64,000 nucleotides of DNA from Roseiarcus sp963784805 (GTDB lineage Bacteria; Pseudomonadota; Alphaproteobacteria; Rhizobiales; Beijerinckiaceae). This document shows, one piece after another, positions 26,109-34,990 of this stretch. The notes beneath the pieces are model-generated. The model was not told the origin of the DNA. It made no database searches and worked only from the letters and a program-made list of their open reading frames with translations. Each line of letters starts with the position of its first letter. Position 1 is the stretch's first letter. The translations under genes and the position numbers were made by a program. The DNA lies in assembly GCA_963784805.1 (NCBI GenBank), contig CAWASR010000016.1, forward strand, positions 1 to 64,000. Direction: 5' to 3'.

Positions 26109-27614
26109 GTGCTCAACACATCCTCGCCCGGCCGGAGCCCGGCAAAGTCGCTCCGCGCGGCGTTGCTCGGCGCGGCGGCCGTCGCCGCGGTCGGCGCCAT
26201 GACGTTCGAGGCTTTGCCGCTCGCGACCTATCCCGCCCTCGCCGCCACGGTCGCGCCATCCGCGGCCCCCGCGTCCTTCGCCGACGTCGTCGATCACGTT
26301 AGAGGCGCGGTCGTTTCGGTCAAAGTCAAGATCGACCAGGTCAGCGCGTCGGACGACGACTCCATGCGGCCGAGGCCAAACTTTCCGAAGGGCTCCCCGT
26401 TCGAGCATTTCTTCCGCCAGTTCGGCGAGCCCAACGGGTTCAATCATGCGCGCCCGCACCGGCAGATGGCGCAGGGCTCCGGCTTCTTCATTTCACCCGA
26501 CGGCTATATCGTGACCAACAATCACGTGGTCGAGCACGCCAGCGACGTGACCATCACCACCAACGACGGCAAGACAATCCCCGCGCGCGTCGTCGGCGCC
26601 GATCCTAAGACCGACCTGGCGCTGCTGAAGGTCAAGGAAGGCTCGAACTATCCTTACGTCGCCTTCGCTTCCCAGCCGCCTCGGGTGGGCGACTGGGTGA
26701 TCGCGGTCGGCAATCCGTTCGGCCTCGGCGGCACTGTGACCGCGGGCATCGTCTCCGCGCGCGGGCGCGACATCGGCTCGGGCCCCTATGACGACTTCCT
26801 GCAGATCGACGCCCCGGTCAATCACGGCAATTCGGGCGGCCCGACCTTCAATTCCAACGGCGAGGTGGTCGGCGTCAACACCGCGATCTTCTCGCCGTCG
26901 GGCGGCAGCGTCGGCATCGGCTTCGCCATCGCCAGCAACGTCGTCAAGAATGTCGTCGAGCAGCTGAAGGACAACGGCAAGGTCGCGCGCGGCTGGCTCG
27001 GCGTCGAAATCCAGCCGGTGACGCAGGACATCGCCGACAGCCTCAGTCTCAAGAACGCCGCCGGCGCGCTGGTGGCGAAGACTCAGAAGGATTCGCCCGC
27101 AATGGCGGCCGGCCTCAAGGACGGCGACGTCATCACCGCGGTCGACGGCCAGGCGGTCGCCGACGCGCATGATCTTGCCCGCAAGGTCGCCGAACTCGGC
27201 CCGAAGAAGGCCGCCGAGATCGCGATCATCCGTAATGGTTCGCCGCAGACGATCAAAGTGACCCTCGGCGCTCTGTCTGACGCCAAGCAGGCCAAGGCCG
27301 ACGTTTCGCCTGAGCAATCGAAGAGCGCGATGGCGAAATACGGCATGACGCTCGAGCCCGCCGCGAATGTGGACGGCGCAGGCAAGGTCGGCGTCGTCGT
27401 CTCCAATGTCGATCCCGACGGCGCCGCGGCGCAGAAGGGCATCCAGACCGGCGACGTCATTCTCGACGTCGCGGGCAAGCCGGTCTCGCGTCCCGCGGAG
27501 GTGACCGCCGCCATCGACGCCGCCAGGGCCGATGGCAAAAAGGCGGTCCTGATGCGGCTCAAGTCGGAAGACAGCACGCGATTCGTCGCTCTGTCGACCG
27601 AGGCCGCGTCTTAA
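26109..27614 (+). CDS. degP: Do-family periplasmic serine protease (DegP/HtrA-like)
   Basis: This 501-residue protease/chaperone handles misfolded envelope proteins. The GTG at 26109 is preceded by GGAG at eight bases and opens a signal region (KSLRAALLGAAAVAAVGAMT). The catalytic triad is intact: H139 (NNHVVEHASD), D169 (DPKTDLALLK) and S242 (VNHGNSGGPTFN). Two PDZ domains follow at about 295-385 (including LGVEIQPVTQDIADSLSLK) and 410-495 (VVVSNVDPDGAAAQKGIQTG). The length and layout fit the DegP/DegQ class. It is a single-gene unit followed by a strong inverted repeat at 27676-27706. An ATG at 26052 would give a longer but unusual N-terminus. Confidence 0.95.
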   Translation: MLNTSSPGRSPAKSLRAALLGAAAVAAVGAMTFEALPLATYPALAATVAPSAAPASFADVVDHVRGAVVSVKVKIDQVSASDDDSMRPRPNFPKGSPFEHFFRQFGEPNGFNHARPHRQMAQGSGFFISPDGYIVTNNHVVEHASDVTITTNDGKTIPARVVGADPKTDLALLKVKEGSNYPYVAFASQPPRVGDWVIAVGNPFGLGGTVTAGIVSARGRDIGSGPYDDFLQIDAPVNHGNSGGPTFNSNGEVVGVNTAIFSPSGGSVGIGFAIASNVVKNVVEQLKDNGKVARGWLGVEIQPVTQDIADSLSLKNAAGALVAKTQKDSPAMAAGLKDGDVITAVDGQAVADAHDLARKVAELGPKKAAEIAIIRNGSPQTIKVTLGALSDAKQAKADVSPEQSKSAMAKYGMTLEPAANVDGAGKVGVVVSNVDPDGAAAQKGIQTGDVILDVAGKPVSRPAEVTAAIDAARADGKKAVLMRLKSEDSTRFVALSTEAAS

Positions 27615-28068
27615 GTCGAAAGCGCTTGGTCCGGCGGCGAGGCCGCGTTCGTACCCTCCTCGACGCCAGATCATGCGGCAGGCCGGTTCCCGCGACCGGC
27701 CTGCCGGCCCAGGGGAAGGTCCGCCGAGCCCGCTTCGGCCGCCGCCGGACGTGCGGATTTCGGTTTGAAAGGCCCTCTCCCTCGAGCGCAGGCGCGCCCG
27801 CTCTCTTGGACCTTGTGGCCGGACGCGCGCCTTGCGCCGCAAGGCCGCACTTTTGCACTTCTGCACTTCGCGCGAGCGAGGGCGCGGCCCACCGGCGATG
27901 AGCCGAGGGAGGGTGGGCCGTGTCGCGTTAAGTCGGATTCGCCGTCCTTGCGGAGGCTCATTCTCGGCGAGAGGCGCTTAGGCGGATTCCATGGCGCGGC
28001 GACATGGTTTACAACCCCCGCGACAGACGAGCGGCCAGTGTGGCGAACTCGCAAGTTAGGAACACGCC
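27615..28068. other. intergenic gap between degP and aldolase
   Basis: No gene is seen in these 454 bp. A perfect 12-bp inverted repeat (27676-27687 with 27695-27706, seven-base loop) follows degP and may end its transcript, though no U tract is present. The promoter of the aldolase gene presumably lies at about 27950-28050. Confidence 0.45.
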
Positions 28069-28722
28069 ATGCCATCGCGGGGGTCATTGAAGAAGCGTCA
28101 GAGCATCATCGACGCGTGCCTCGAGATGAACGCGCGCGGCATCAATCAGGGCACGTCGGGCAACATCAGCCTGCGCCAGGGCGACGGCCTGCTGATCACG
28201 CCGACCAGCATGCCGTATGACGCGATGACGCCAGGGGACATCGTGGAGATGCGGCTCGACGGCAGCGTCGTCGGCGCGGGGCGGCCGTCGAGCGAGTGGC
28301 GATTTCACCTCGAAATCTTACGCGAGCGGCCTGACGTCGACGCAATCGTCCACGCCCATCCCAACTACTGCACCACCCTCGCCATCATGGAGCGGAGCAT
28401 TCCGCCCATCCACTACATGATCGCCGCCGCCGGAGGCGACAGCATCCGTTGCGCCCCTTACGCGACCTTCGGCACCGCGGAACTGTCCGCCAACGCCGTC
28501 GAAGCGCTGAAGGGCCGGAAAGCCTGCCTTCTCGCCCACCACGGAATGATCGCGGTCGGCGCCTCGCTCGCCAGCGCGATGTGGCTCGCAGTCGAGGTCG
28601 AGACCCTGGCTCGCCAATACGTCAACTGTCTCCAGATCGGCGATCCGCCGGTGCTGTCGTCGCAGGAGATCGAAAACGTCATCGATCGAATGTCCGGCTA
28701 CGGACTCAGCGTCAGAATCTGA
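28069..28722 (+). CDS. class II aldolase/adducin-family protein (fuculose-phosphate-aldolase-like)
   Basis: This 217-residue enzyme has the motifs of class II aldolases: GTSGNISLRQGDGLLITPTS at the N-terminus, SSEWRFHLEI with the catalytic glutamate, HAHPNYCTTLA with the two zinc histidines, and LLAHHGMIAVG with the third. An AGGA site precedes the ATG by seven bases. Relatives include L-fuculose-1-phosphate aldolase, ribulose-5-phosphate 4-epimerase and 5-methylthioribulose-1-phosphate dehydratase, so the substrate is not set. It is monocistronic as far as can be seen. Confidence 0.88.
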   Translation: MPSRGSLKKRQSIIDACLEMNARGINQGTSGNISLRQGDGLLITPTSMPYDAMTPGDIVEMRLDGSVVGAGRPSSEWRFHLEILRERPDVDAIVHAHPNYCTTLAIMERSIPPIHYMIAAAGGDSIRCAPYATFGTAELSANAVEALKGRKACLLAHHGMIAVGASLASAMWLAVEVETLARQYVNCLQIGDPPVLSSQEIENVIDRMSGYGLSVRI

Positions 28723-28899
28723 CCGGAGATCCAGGCGCGGTTCGCGATGTCATGTCTTGACTATCGCGGACCGACCGCTTGGGAGGCTATCGACCGGCGG
28801 AAATGTCGTTGGGCCGAAGCAATATGGCCGTTTGCGCCTCGCCAGAATTGGGGAGGCAAATTGGCGCGAACGAACCTGTGGATACCGGCAAGAACGCTC

Positions 28900-28928
28900 T
28901 TGCTTTTTTGGCGATGCACAATTACTAT
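28900..28928 (+). promoter_or_regulatory. sigma-70 type promoter for the sRNA
   Basis: TTGCTT (28900-28905) and TACTAT (28923-28928) are spaced by exactly 17 bp. This would place the start of transcription near 28935. It stands directly upstream of a hairpin terminator with no ORF between. Confidence 0.6.
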
Positions 28929-28934
28929 GCTGCG

Positions 28935-29018
28935 GTGCGGTGCGATTGTGCCGCACATGCCCTCCTTGGGCGTTTCCTCCCTAGACTTCAGGCCGCCCTC
29001 GTGGCGGCCTCCTTTTTT
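28935..29018 (+). ncRNA. small RNA of about 80 nt, MmgR/suhB (alpha-r8) like
   Basis: Between a good -35/-10 pair (28900-28928) and a strong Rho-independent terminator lies a region without ORF. The terminator stem is AGGCCGCC/GGCGGCCT (28990-28997 with 29003-29010) followed by CC and six T. Just before it is GTTTCCTCCCTAGACTTC, and a second CCTCC lies at about 28971, both complementary to ribosome-binding sites. The size, the CCUCC-rich single strand and the terminator resemble the alphaproteobacterial MmgR (RF00519, suhB) sRNA family as I recall it. A homology search is needed for certainty. Such RNAs act with Hfq to silence target mRNAs. Confidence 0.6.
28990..29018 (+). terminator. Rho-independent terminator of the sRNA
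   Basis: An 8-bp GC-rich perfect stem with a five-base loop (CTCGT) is followed by CC and TTTTTT at 29013-29018. This is the clearest intrinsic terminator in the window. Confidence 0.85.
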
Positions 29019-29182
29019 CGGGCCTGTTCCCGCCGCCGCTGCACCCCTTGCCGGCTTGGAGCGCTTCGTGACGTCCCTGCTTGGCGGGCGGCTTCGCCCA
29101 GCGGGAGCGTTCCAAAACCGCCCTCAGGTTGTATTTCCTCTCACACGCGGCGGCCGCGGTCGCGGGGCTCGCGGCAATTCCC

Positions 29183-29210
29183 TTGACACGCGGGCCCATT
29201 GGGGATGAAT
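29183..29210 (+). promoter_or_regulatory. candidate promoter of the kor operon
   Basis: TTGACA (29183-29188) and ATGAAT (29205-29210) are separated by 16 bp. The -35 is perfect but the -10 is weak. It lies 55 bp before the first gene. Confidence 0.35.
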
Positions 29211-29265
29211 TGGGGCCCTCCGGGGACTCGCTTTTCGAAGATTTGTCAGAAAGTTGGCATAAGTA

Positions 29266-31107
29266 ATGGACTCGCATGAGTTCGGCGCCCGGGCAGGGGA
29301 CGATGGCTCGGGCGGGGTGAGCGCGACTGACGTCTCGAACCCCGATTACTTCCACAAGGTGGTGGATTGCCAGTGGGCGTGCCCGGCCCACACCCCGGTC
29401 CCTGAGTATATTCGGCAGATTGCGTCCGGGGATTATGACGGCGCCTATATGATCAATTGGAAGTCGAACGTGTTTCCTGGAATCCTGGGACGCACCTGCG
29501 ACCGACCTTGCGAGCCGGCTTGCCGTCGGGGACGGCTCGAGGAACAGCCGGTCGCGATCTGCCGTCTCAAGCGCGTCGCGGCCGACCACAAGCAGGATAT
29601 CGCCGCCTTGCTGCCCAAGGCGCCGGAGCGTCGCAACGGCAAGCGCGTCGTTTGCGTCGGCGCCGGGCCGGCCTCGCTCACGGTCGCCCGCGATCTCGCC
29701 GCGATCGGCTATGAGGTCATCGTGTTCGATTCAGACCCGCGCGCGGGCGGGATGATGCGCACGCAAATCCCGAAATTCCGACTGCCGGACGAAGTGATCG
29801 ACGAAGAGGTGGGCTACGCGCTTTCGACTGGCGGCAAATTCGTCGCCGGTCGGCGGATCAACAGCCTGAAGGCGCTGATCGGCGAAGGCTATGACGCGAT
29901 CTTCGTCGGTTGCGGCGCGCCGCGCGGCCGCGACCTCGATATTCCCGGGCGGGCGGAGGCGGCCGACAACATTCGCGTCGGCATAGAATGGCTCTCCAGC
30001 GTTTCATTCGGCCACAGCGTTTCGATCGGCAAGCGGGTCGTCGTGCTCGGCGGCGGCAACACGGCGATGGATTGCTGCCGAACCGCCTTGCGGCTCGGCG
30101 GCGTCGACGTCAAGGTCGTCGTGCGCTCCGGCTTCGCCGAAATGAAGGCCTCGCCCTGGGAGAAGGAAGACGCGATGCATGAGGGCGTCGCGATTTTGAA
30201 CTATCACGCGCCCAGGGCCTTTACTCACAAGGACGGTCGCCTGACCGGCGTCGTGTTCGAAAAGGTGACGGCGCAGAAAGACCGTCGTGGACGGCGCCTC
30301 CTCGTCCCGACCGGCGAGCCTGACGTTCATATCGAATGCGACGACGTGCTGATCGCCGTCGGCCAGGAGAATGCGTTTCCCTGGATCGAGGGCGACGCCG
30401 GAGTCGCGTTCGCCCGCAACGGCATGCCGGCGATCGACCCGGTCACTTTTCAATCGAGCCGGCCTTCGGTTTTCTTCGGCGGCGACGCAGCGCTCGGACC
30501 CAAGAACATCATCACCGCGGTCGCGCACGGCCACGAGGCCGCGATCTCGATCGACGCCTATTGCCGCGGCGAGGATTTGCGCGCGCGACCAGCTCCGATG
30601 ACCAATCTCGTCAGTCAGAAGATGGGCATTCACGAGTGGTCGTACGACAACGCCGTCACCCTCGATCGGCGCTTCGCGGTGCCTCAGGTCGACAAGAAAA
30701 AGGCGCTCAAAAGCATTCGCACCGAGGTCGAACTCGGCTTCGAGGACGCGCAGGCATTCGCCGAGGCGCAGCGCTGCCTCAACTGCGACGTCCAGACCGT
30801 TTTCTCGGCCCCGGCCTGCATCGAATGCGACGCGTGCGTCGACGTTTGCCCGATCGACTGCATTTCATTCGTCGCCAACGCGCCCGAGGACGAATTGCGC
30901 CGCTCGCTCAACGCGCCCGCCCTCAATCTGTCGCAGGCGCTTTACGTCTCCGAGCCGGTCAAGACCGAGCGGGTCATGGTGAAGGACGAGGACCTGTGCC
31001 TGCATTGCGGCCTGTGCGCCGAACGCTGCCCGACCGGCGCGTGGGACATGCAGAAGTTCACCCTCGAGATGGCGCAAGCGGGACAGGCATGCCGATCCAG
31101 GGCGTAA
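29266..31107 (+). CDS. NAD(P)/FAD oxidoreductase with ferredoxin domain (KorC-like subunit)
   Basis: This 613-residue protein (about 66 kDa) combines a GltD/BfrA-type flavoprotein with a C-terminal dicluster ferredoxin. An N-terminal cysteine-rich domain (DCQWACPAHTPVPEYI; CDRPCEPACRRG) is typical of glutamate synthase small subunits. FAD binding is at GAGPASLTVARDLAAIGYEV (about residues 131-150) and NAD(P) binding at VVLGGGNTAMDCCRTALRLG (about 261-280). Two 4Fe-4S motifs, CIECDACVDVCPIDC and CLHCGLCAERCPTGAW, lie at about 521-600. It overlaps the alpha subunit gene by 19 bp. The likely role is electron transfer between the 2-oxoacid oxidoreductase and NAD(P), as in the KorABC enzyme described from Azoarcus evansii. 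The start has only a weak ribosome-binding site. Confidence 0.88.
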   Translation: MDSHEFGARAGDDGSGGVSATDVSNPDYFHKVVDCQWACPAHTPVPEYIRQIASGDYDGAYMINWKSNVFPGILGRTCDRPCEPACRRGRLEEQPVAICRLKRVAADHKQDIAALLPKAPERRNGKRVVCVGAGPASLTVARDLAAIGYEVIVFDSDPRAGGMMRTQIPKFRLPDEVIDEEVGYALSTGGKFVAGRRINSLKALIGEGYDAIFVGCGAPRGRDLDIPGRAEAADNIRVGIEWLSSVSFGHSVSIGKRVVVLGGGNTAMDCCRTALRLGGVDVKVVVRSGFAEMKASPWEKEDAMHEGVAILNYHAPRAFTHKDGRLTGVVFEKVTAQKDRRGRRLLVPTGEPDVHIECDDVLIAVGQENAFPWIEGDAGVAFARNGMPAIDPVTFQSSRPSVFFGGDAALGPKNIITAVAHGHEAAISIDAYCRGEDLRARPAPMTNLVSQKMGIHEWSYDNAVTLDRRFAVPQVDKKKALKSIRTEVELGFEDAQAFAEAQRCLNCDVQTVFSAPACIECDACVDVCPIDCISFVANAPEDELRRSLNAPALNLSQALYVSEPVKTERVMVKDEDLCLHCGLCAERCPTGAWDMQKFTLEMAQAGQACRSRA

Positions 31108-32924
31108 ACGACTTCGTCATTCGCTTCGCCAACGTCAACGGGTCCGGCTCGGCGAGCGCCAACCTCCTGTTCGCGCGCTCGATCCTGCGCATGGGCGTGC
31201 CGATCGCGCCGCGCAACATCTTCCCCTCGAACATTCAAGGCCTGCCGACCTGGTACGAGGTGAGAGTCAGCGAGGCGGGATATCTGGGCGCACGCGGCGG
31301 GGCCGATATTCTGGTGGCGATGAATCCGCAGACCTTTGCCCAGGATATCGCCGCCATCGACCCGGGCGGCTACCTGTTCTTCAATTCCACGCGGCCTATG
31401 CCGGCCTCGCTGCTGCGCAAGGACGTGACCGCGCTCGGCATGCCGCTGACCGCGATCTGCGCCGCCGAATATGCCGATCCGAGGCAGCGTCAGCTTTACA
31501 AGAACATCGTCTATGTCGGCGCGCTCGCCGCGCTGCTCGACATCGACCTCTCCGTCATGAAGACGCTGATTGCCGAACGGTTCCGGGGCAAGGAAAGGCT
31601 GATCGCCGCCAACCAGCACGCGCTCGGCATCGGCTACGACGACGCCAGGTCGCGCTTCGGCGGCCCGATCGGCATTCGCGTCCGGCGCAGCGCCGCTGCG
31701 GGCGACCGCATTCTCGCCGACGGCAATTTCGCAGCAGGGCTGGGGGCGGTCTATGGCGGCGCGACGGTCTGCGCCTGGTATCCGATTACGCCCTCGACCG
31801 CGCTGGCCGAGGCGTTCGATCGCAATTGCGCGCGATATCGCATCGACCCCGCGACCGGCAGGAAGAACTACGCCTTCGTGCAGGCCGAGGACGAGATCGC
31901 CGCGATCGGCATCGCCGTCGGCGCCGGATGGAACGGCGCCCGCGCCTTCACCGCGACCTCGGGGCCGGGCGTTTCGCTGATGCAGGAGTTTTTCGGCCTC
32001 GCCTATTTCGCCGAAATCCCGGTGGTGGTGTTCGACGTCCAGCGCGGCGGCCCTTCGACCGGCATGCCGACGCGCACCCAGCAATCGGACCTGATCGCCT
32101 GCGCCTTCGCCTCGCATGGCGACACGAAGCACGTGCTGCTGATCCCCGACGGCCCGAGCGAGGCGTTCGAATTCGCCGCGAGCGCGTTCGATCTCGCCGA
32201 GCGGCTGCAAACGCCGGTCTTCGTCATGCTCGACCTCGACATCGGCATGAACGCGCACCTGTGCGAGCCTTTCCGCTGGGACGACGGGCGGCGCTACGAC
32301 CGCGGCAAGGTGCTGTCGGGCGACGAACTCGAAGCCGGGCGCGAATTCGGCCGCTACAACGACGTCGACGGCGACGGCGTCCCCTACCGCACGCTTCCCG
32401 GCGCCCATCCTGCGCGCGGCGCCTATTTCACCCGCGGCACCAGCCGCGACCGTTTCGCGCGCTACACCGAGGAAGCCGCCCCTTATGTCGACAACATGGA
32501 GCGGCTCCTGCGCAAGTTCGAAACCGCGCGCGCTCTTCTGCCGCGCCCGGTCCTCAAACCGGCGGCCGGGCCGGCGCGCGTCGGCGTCCTTCATTTCGGG
32601 TCGACCGCGGCGGCGATGGACGAGGCCCTGGAGATGCTGGCGAGCGAGGGCCTCCATGTCGACGCGTTGCGCGTCCGCGCCTTTCCGTTCGCCCGAGAGG
32701 TCGCCGAATTCGTGCGCGACCACGACCAAACGTTCGTCGTCGAGCAGAACCGGGACGCGCAGATGCGCACGCTGCTGACAACCGATCTGGGGATCGCCCC
32801 GGCGCGCCTGATCTCGATCCTCCATTACGGAGGAATGCCGGTCACCGCCCGCTTCATCTTCGGAGAGATCGCGGGCCGGTTGCGCCAAACGTCGAAGCCG
32901 AAAGTACTGGAGTCCGCGAAGTGA
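31089..32924 (+). CDS. korA: 2-oxoacid:ferredoxin oxidoreductase, fused gamma-alpha subunit
   Basis: This 611-residue protein has an N-terminal gamma domain (about residues 1-190; FVIRFANVNGSGSASANLLF) and a pyruvate/2-oxoglutarate oxidoreductase alpha domain (from about 210), with YPITPSTALAEAF, QAEDEIAAIGIAVGAGWNGA and TATSGPGVSLMQEFFGLAYF, and domain II near the C-terminus (VVEQNRDAQM). It binds thiamine diphosphate with KorB and oxidatively decarboxylates a 2-oxoacid, probably 2-oxoglutarate, to the acyl-CoA. Overlapping starts and stops (19 bp upstream, GTGA downstream) indicate one operon. The exact substrate is inferred from the family. Confidence 0.92.
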   Translation: MPIQGVNDFVIRFANVNGSGSASANLLFARSILRMGVPIAPRNIFPSNIQGLPTWYEVRVSEAGYLGARGGADILVAMNPQTFAQDIAAIDPGGYLFFNSTRPMPASLLRKDVTALGMPLTAICAAEYADPRQRQLYKNIVYVGALAALLDIDLSVMKTLIAERFRGKERLIAANQHALGIGYDDARSRFGGPIGIRVRRSAAAGDRILADGNFAAGLGAVYGGATVCAWYPITPSTALAEAFDRNCARYRIDPATGRKNYAFVQAEDEIAAIGIAVGAGWNGARAFTATSGPGVSLMQEFFGLAYFAEIPVVVFDVQRGGPSTGMPTRTQQSDLIACAFASHGDTKHVLLIPDGPSEAFEFAASAFDLAERLQTPVFVMLDLDIGMNAHLCEPFRWDDGRRYDRGKVLSGDELEAGREFGRYNDVDGDGVPYRTLPGAHPARGAYFTRGTSRDRFARYTEEAAPYVDNMERLLRKFETARALLPRPVLKPAAGPARVGVLHFGSTAAAMDEALEMLASEGLHVDALRVRAFPFAREVAEFVRDHDQTFVVEQNRDAQMRTLLTTDLGIAPARLISILHYGGMPVTARFIFGEIAGRLRQTSKPKVLESAK

Positions 32925-33976
32925 CCTTCATCGGCAAGCCGAAGTTTCATCATCCCTCGATCGCGGTCAACGCGCTCGGCCTGACCCACCGCGATTATGA
33001 AGGGGCGATGTCGACGCTGTGCGCGGGCTGCGGCCACGATTCGATCAGCGCCGCGATCGTTCACGCCTGCTTCGAGCTCAGCCTGCCGCCGCACCGCATC
33101 GCCAAATTGAGCGGCATCGGCTGCTCGTCCAAGACGCCGACCTACATGCTCGGCCAGAGTCACGGCTTCAATTCGGTGCACGGGCGCATGCCCTCGGTGC
33201 TGACCGGCGCCAATCTCGCCAACCGGGACCTCGTCTACCTCGGCGTCTCCGGCGACGGCGACACCGCCTCGATCGGGCTCGGCCAATTCGCCCATGCGAT
33301 GCGGCGCGCCGTCAACATGGTCTATATCGTCGAGAACAATGGCGTGTACGGCCTGACCAAAGGGCAGCTTTCAGCCACCGCAGACCGCGGCTCGAAGAGC
33401 AAGACGGGCGTCGCCGCCGCCGACTTGCCGATCGATCTCGTCGGTCTGGCGATCCAGCTCGGCGCCACCTTCGTCGCCCGCAGCTTTTCCGGCGACAAAG
33501 AGCAGCTCGTGCCGTTGATCAAGGCGGCGTTCGAGCATCGCGGCGCCGCATTCATCGACGTCATTTCGCCCTGTGTCACCTTCAACAATCATGCCGGGTC
33601 GACCAAGAGCTTCGACTATGTGCGCGAACACAACCTGGCGCTGAACGAGCTTGATTTCATCGCCGCCCGCGAGCCGATCGAAGTCGAGTATGCGGAAGGC
33701 GCGAGCCGGGCCGTCACGATGCACGACGGCGGGACGATCCATTTGCGCAAGCTCGGCGCCGGGCACGATCTTCAAGACCGGACCGCGGCGCTGGCGGCGC
33801 TGGAGCGCTGCCGCGCCGCCGGCGAGATCGCCACCGGCCTCGTCTATCTGAGCGCGGAGACCGGCGATCTGCACGACACCCTCAACACGACATTGCGCCC
33901 GCTCAACGCGCTCACCGAGCGCGATCTGTGCCCGGGGTCGAAGGCGCTTGACGCGATCAATGCATCGCTGAGGTAG
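32921..33976 (+). CDS. korB: 2-oxoacid:ferredoxin oxidoreductase beta subunit
   Basis: This 351-residue subunit carries the thiamine-diphosphate and one 4Fe-4S site. Visible elements are MSTLCAGCGHDSISAAIVHA (two of the cluster cysteines), LSGIGCSSKTPTYMLG (a third), and the ThDP-binding GVSGDGDTASIGLGQF with IVENNGVYGLTKGQ. A further cysteine lies in VISPCVTFNNH. It starts at GTG 32921, overlapping the korA stop. The last 38 codons (33863-33976) are repeated at 34991-35104, about 91% identical in DNA, beyond the next gene. Confidence 0.93.
   Translation: MTFIGKPKFHHPSIAVNALGLTHRDYEGAMSTLCAGCGHDSISAAIVHACFELSLPPHRIAKLSGIGCSSKTPTYMLGQSHGFNSVHGRMPSVLTGANLANRDLVYLGVSGDGDTASIGLGQFAHAMRRAVNMVYIVENNGVYGLTKGQLSATADRGSKSKTGVAAADLPIDLVGLAIQLGATFVARSFSGDKEQLVPLIKAAFEHRGAAFIDVISPCVTFNNHAGSTKSFDYVREHNLALNELDFIAAREPIEVEYAEGASRAVTMHDGGTIHLRKLGAGHDLQDRTAALAALERCRAAGEIATGLVYLSAETGDLHDTLNTTLRPLNALTERDLCPGSKALDAINASLR
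33863..33976 (+). repeat. direct repeat copy 1 (korB 3' end)
   Basis: These 114 bp encode the korB C-terminus and match 34991-35104 with about ten differences, without gaps. Both copies end at a stop codon (TAG here, TAA there). Confidence 0.9.
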
Positions 33977-33996
33977 TTGGCGAAACGGACAAGAAC

Positions 33997-34935
33997 ATGC
34001 CGCGCTATTTCGACGAGGATAGCGTCAGAGCCGTCCTTGAGTGGGACCCGCTCATCGACGCGATGGAAGCAGCCCTCCGGGACTTCTCTTCCGGCAAGGT
34101 TCTGCAGCCCCTGCGGAGCATGCTGACCATCGAGGAGCGCCAGCGCTATCTCGGCGTCATGCCTGCCGTCGCGCAGGAGGCGATGGGGCTCAAGCTCGTC
34201 AGCTTTTATCCCGCCAACGCGAGCAAGGGCGTTGAAACGCATCACGCGATGATCCTGCTCATGCGCCCCGACACCGGCGAGCCGCTGGCGGCTATGGACG
34301 GGACGCTTATCACGGAAATGCGCACGGCTGCGGTCTCGGCCGCAGTGACACGGCGGCTGGCGCGTCCTGACACGCACGTTCTCGCGCTCGTCGGCGCAGG
34401 CGTTCAGGCCGGAGCGCATCTCGCTGCACTCAGGCGAGTGCGCACATTCGAAGAGGTCCGAGTCTGGAGCAGGACGCCCGAGCGCGCGCAACGGTTCGCG
34501 GCCGAGTATGGCGCGCGCGCAATGGAGGAGGTTCGCGCGGCGGTCGAGGGCGCAGACGTCATTGTGACGGCGACCAATGCGCAGGACCCCATTCTGCGCG
34601 GGGAATGGGTCGAGCGCGGGGCGCACGTCAACGCAGTCGGAGCGGCCCTGCCGAACTGGCGGGAACTCGACGACCGGTTGATGAACTCGTCCCTCCTGAT
34701 CGTCAACTCGCGGGAGGCGGCGCTGAAGGAATCGGGCGACGTGATCCTCTCCGGCGCGCCGATCTACGCCGAAGCGGGAGAACTGTTCTCCGGCGCCAAG
34801 GCCGCGCCGAATCCGGGCGCCACAACGGTGTTCAAGTCCCTGGGGCTCGCCGTCGAGGACATCGCGGCGGCAAAGCTCGTCTATGACAGGCTTGCGTCCC
34901 TTCCCTCGGCGCGGAATCTGTCGCCGCCGAATTGA
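33997..34935 (+). CDS. ornithine cyclodeaminase/mu-crystallin family protein
   Basis: This 312-residue NAD(P)-dependent protein has the OCD family pattern: a substrate domain with AMGLKLVSFYPANASKGVET and AAMDGTLITEMRTAAVSAAV, then a Rossmann segment with LALVGAGVQAGAHLAALRRV (about residues 127-146), VWSRTPERAQRF and the later GAHVNAVGA. Members include ornithine cyclodeaminase, alanine dehydrogenase, ketimine reductases and tauropine-type enzymes, so the substrate is not fixed. It starts 20 bp after korB and is followed by a repeat of the korB 3' end, which suggests that it was inserted with flanking duplication. Confidence 0.88.
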   Translation: MPRYFDEDSVRAVLEWDPLIDAMEAALRDFSSGKVLQPLRSMLTIEERQRYLGVMPAVAQEAMGLKLVSFYPANASKGVETHHAMILLMRPDTGEPLAAMDGTLITEMRTAAVSAAVTRRLARPDTHVLALVGAGVQAGAHLAALRRVRTFEEVRVWSRTPERAQRFAAEYGARAMEEVRAAVEGADVIVTATNAQDPILRGEWVERGAHVNAVGAALPNWRELDDRLMNSSLLIVNSREAALKESGDVILSGAPIYAEAGELFSGAKAAPNPGATTVFKSLGLAVEDIAAAKLVYDRLASLPSARNLSPPN

Positions 34936-34990
34936 GCGAGGCTTTCGATCACTGCGCTTTCATGGGGTCTTTTCCAACAGCACGAAGGGC

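Noticed and set aside
30942..32888. 648-residue ORF antisense to korA
   Set aside because: Shadow frame of a GC-rich gene with no recognisable domains.
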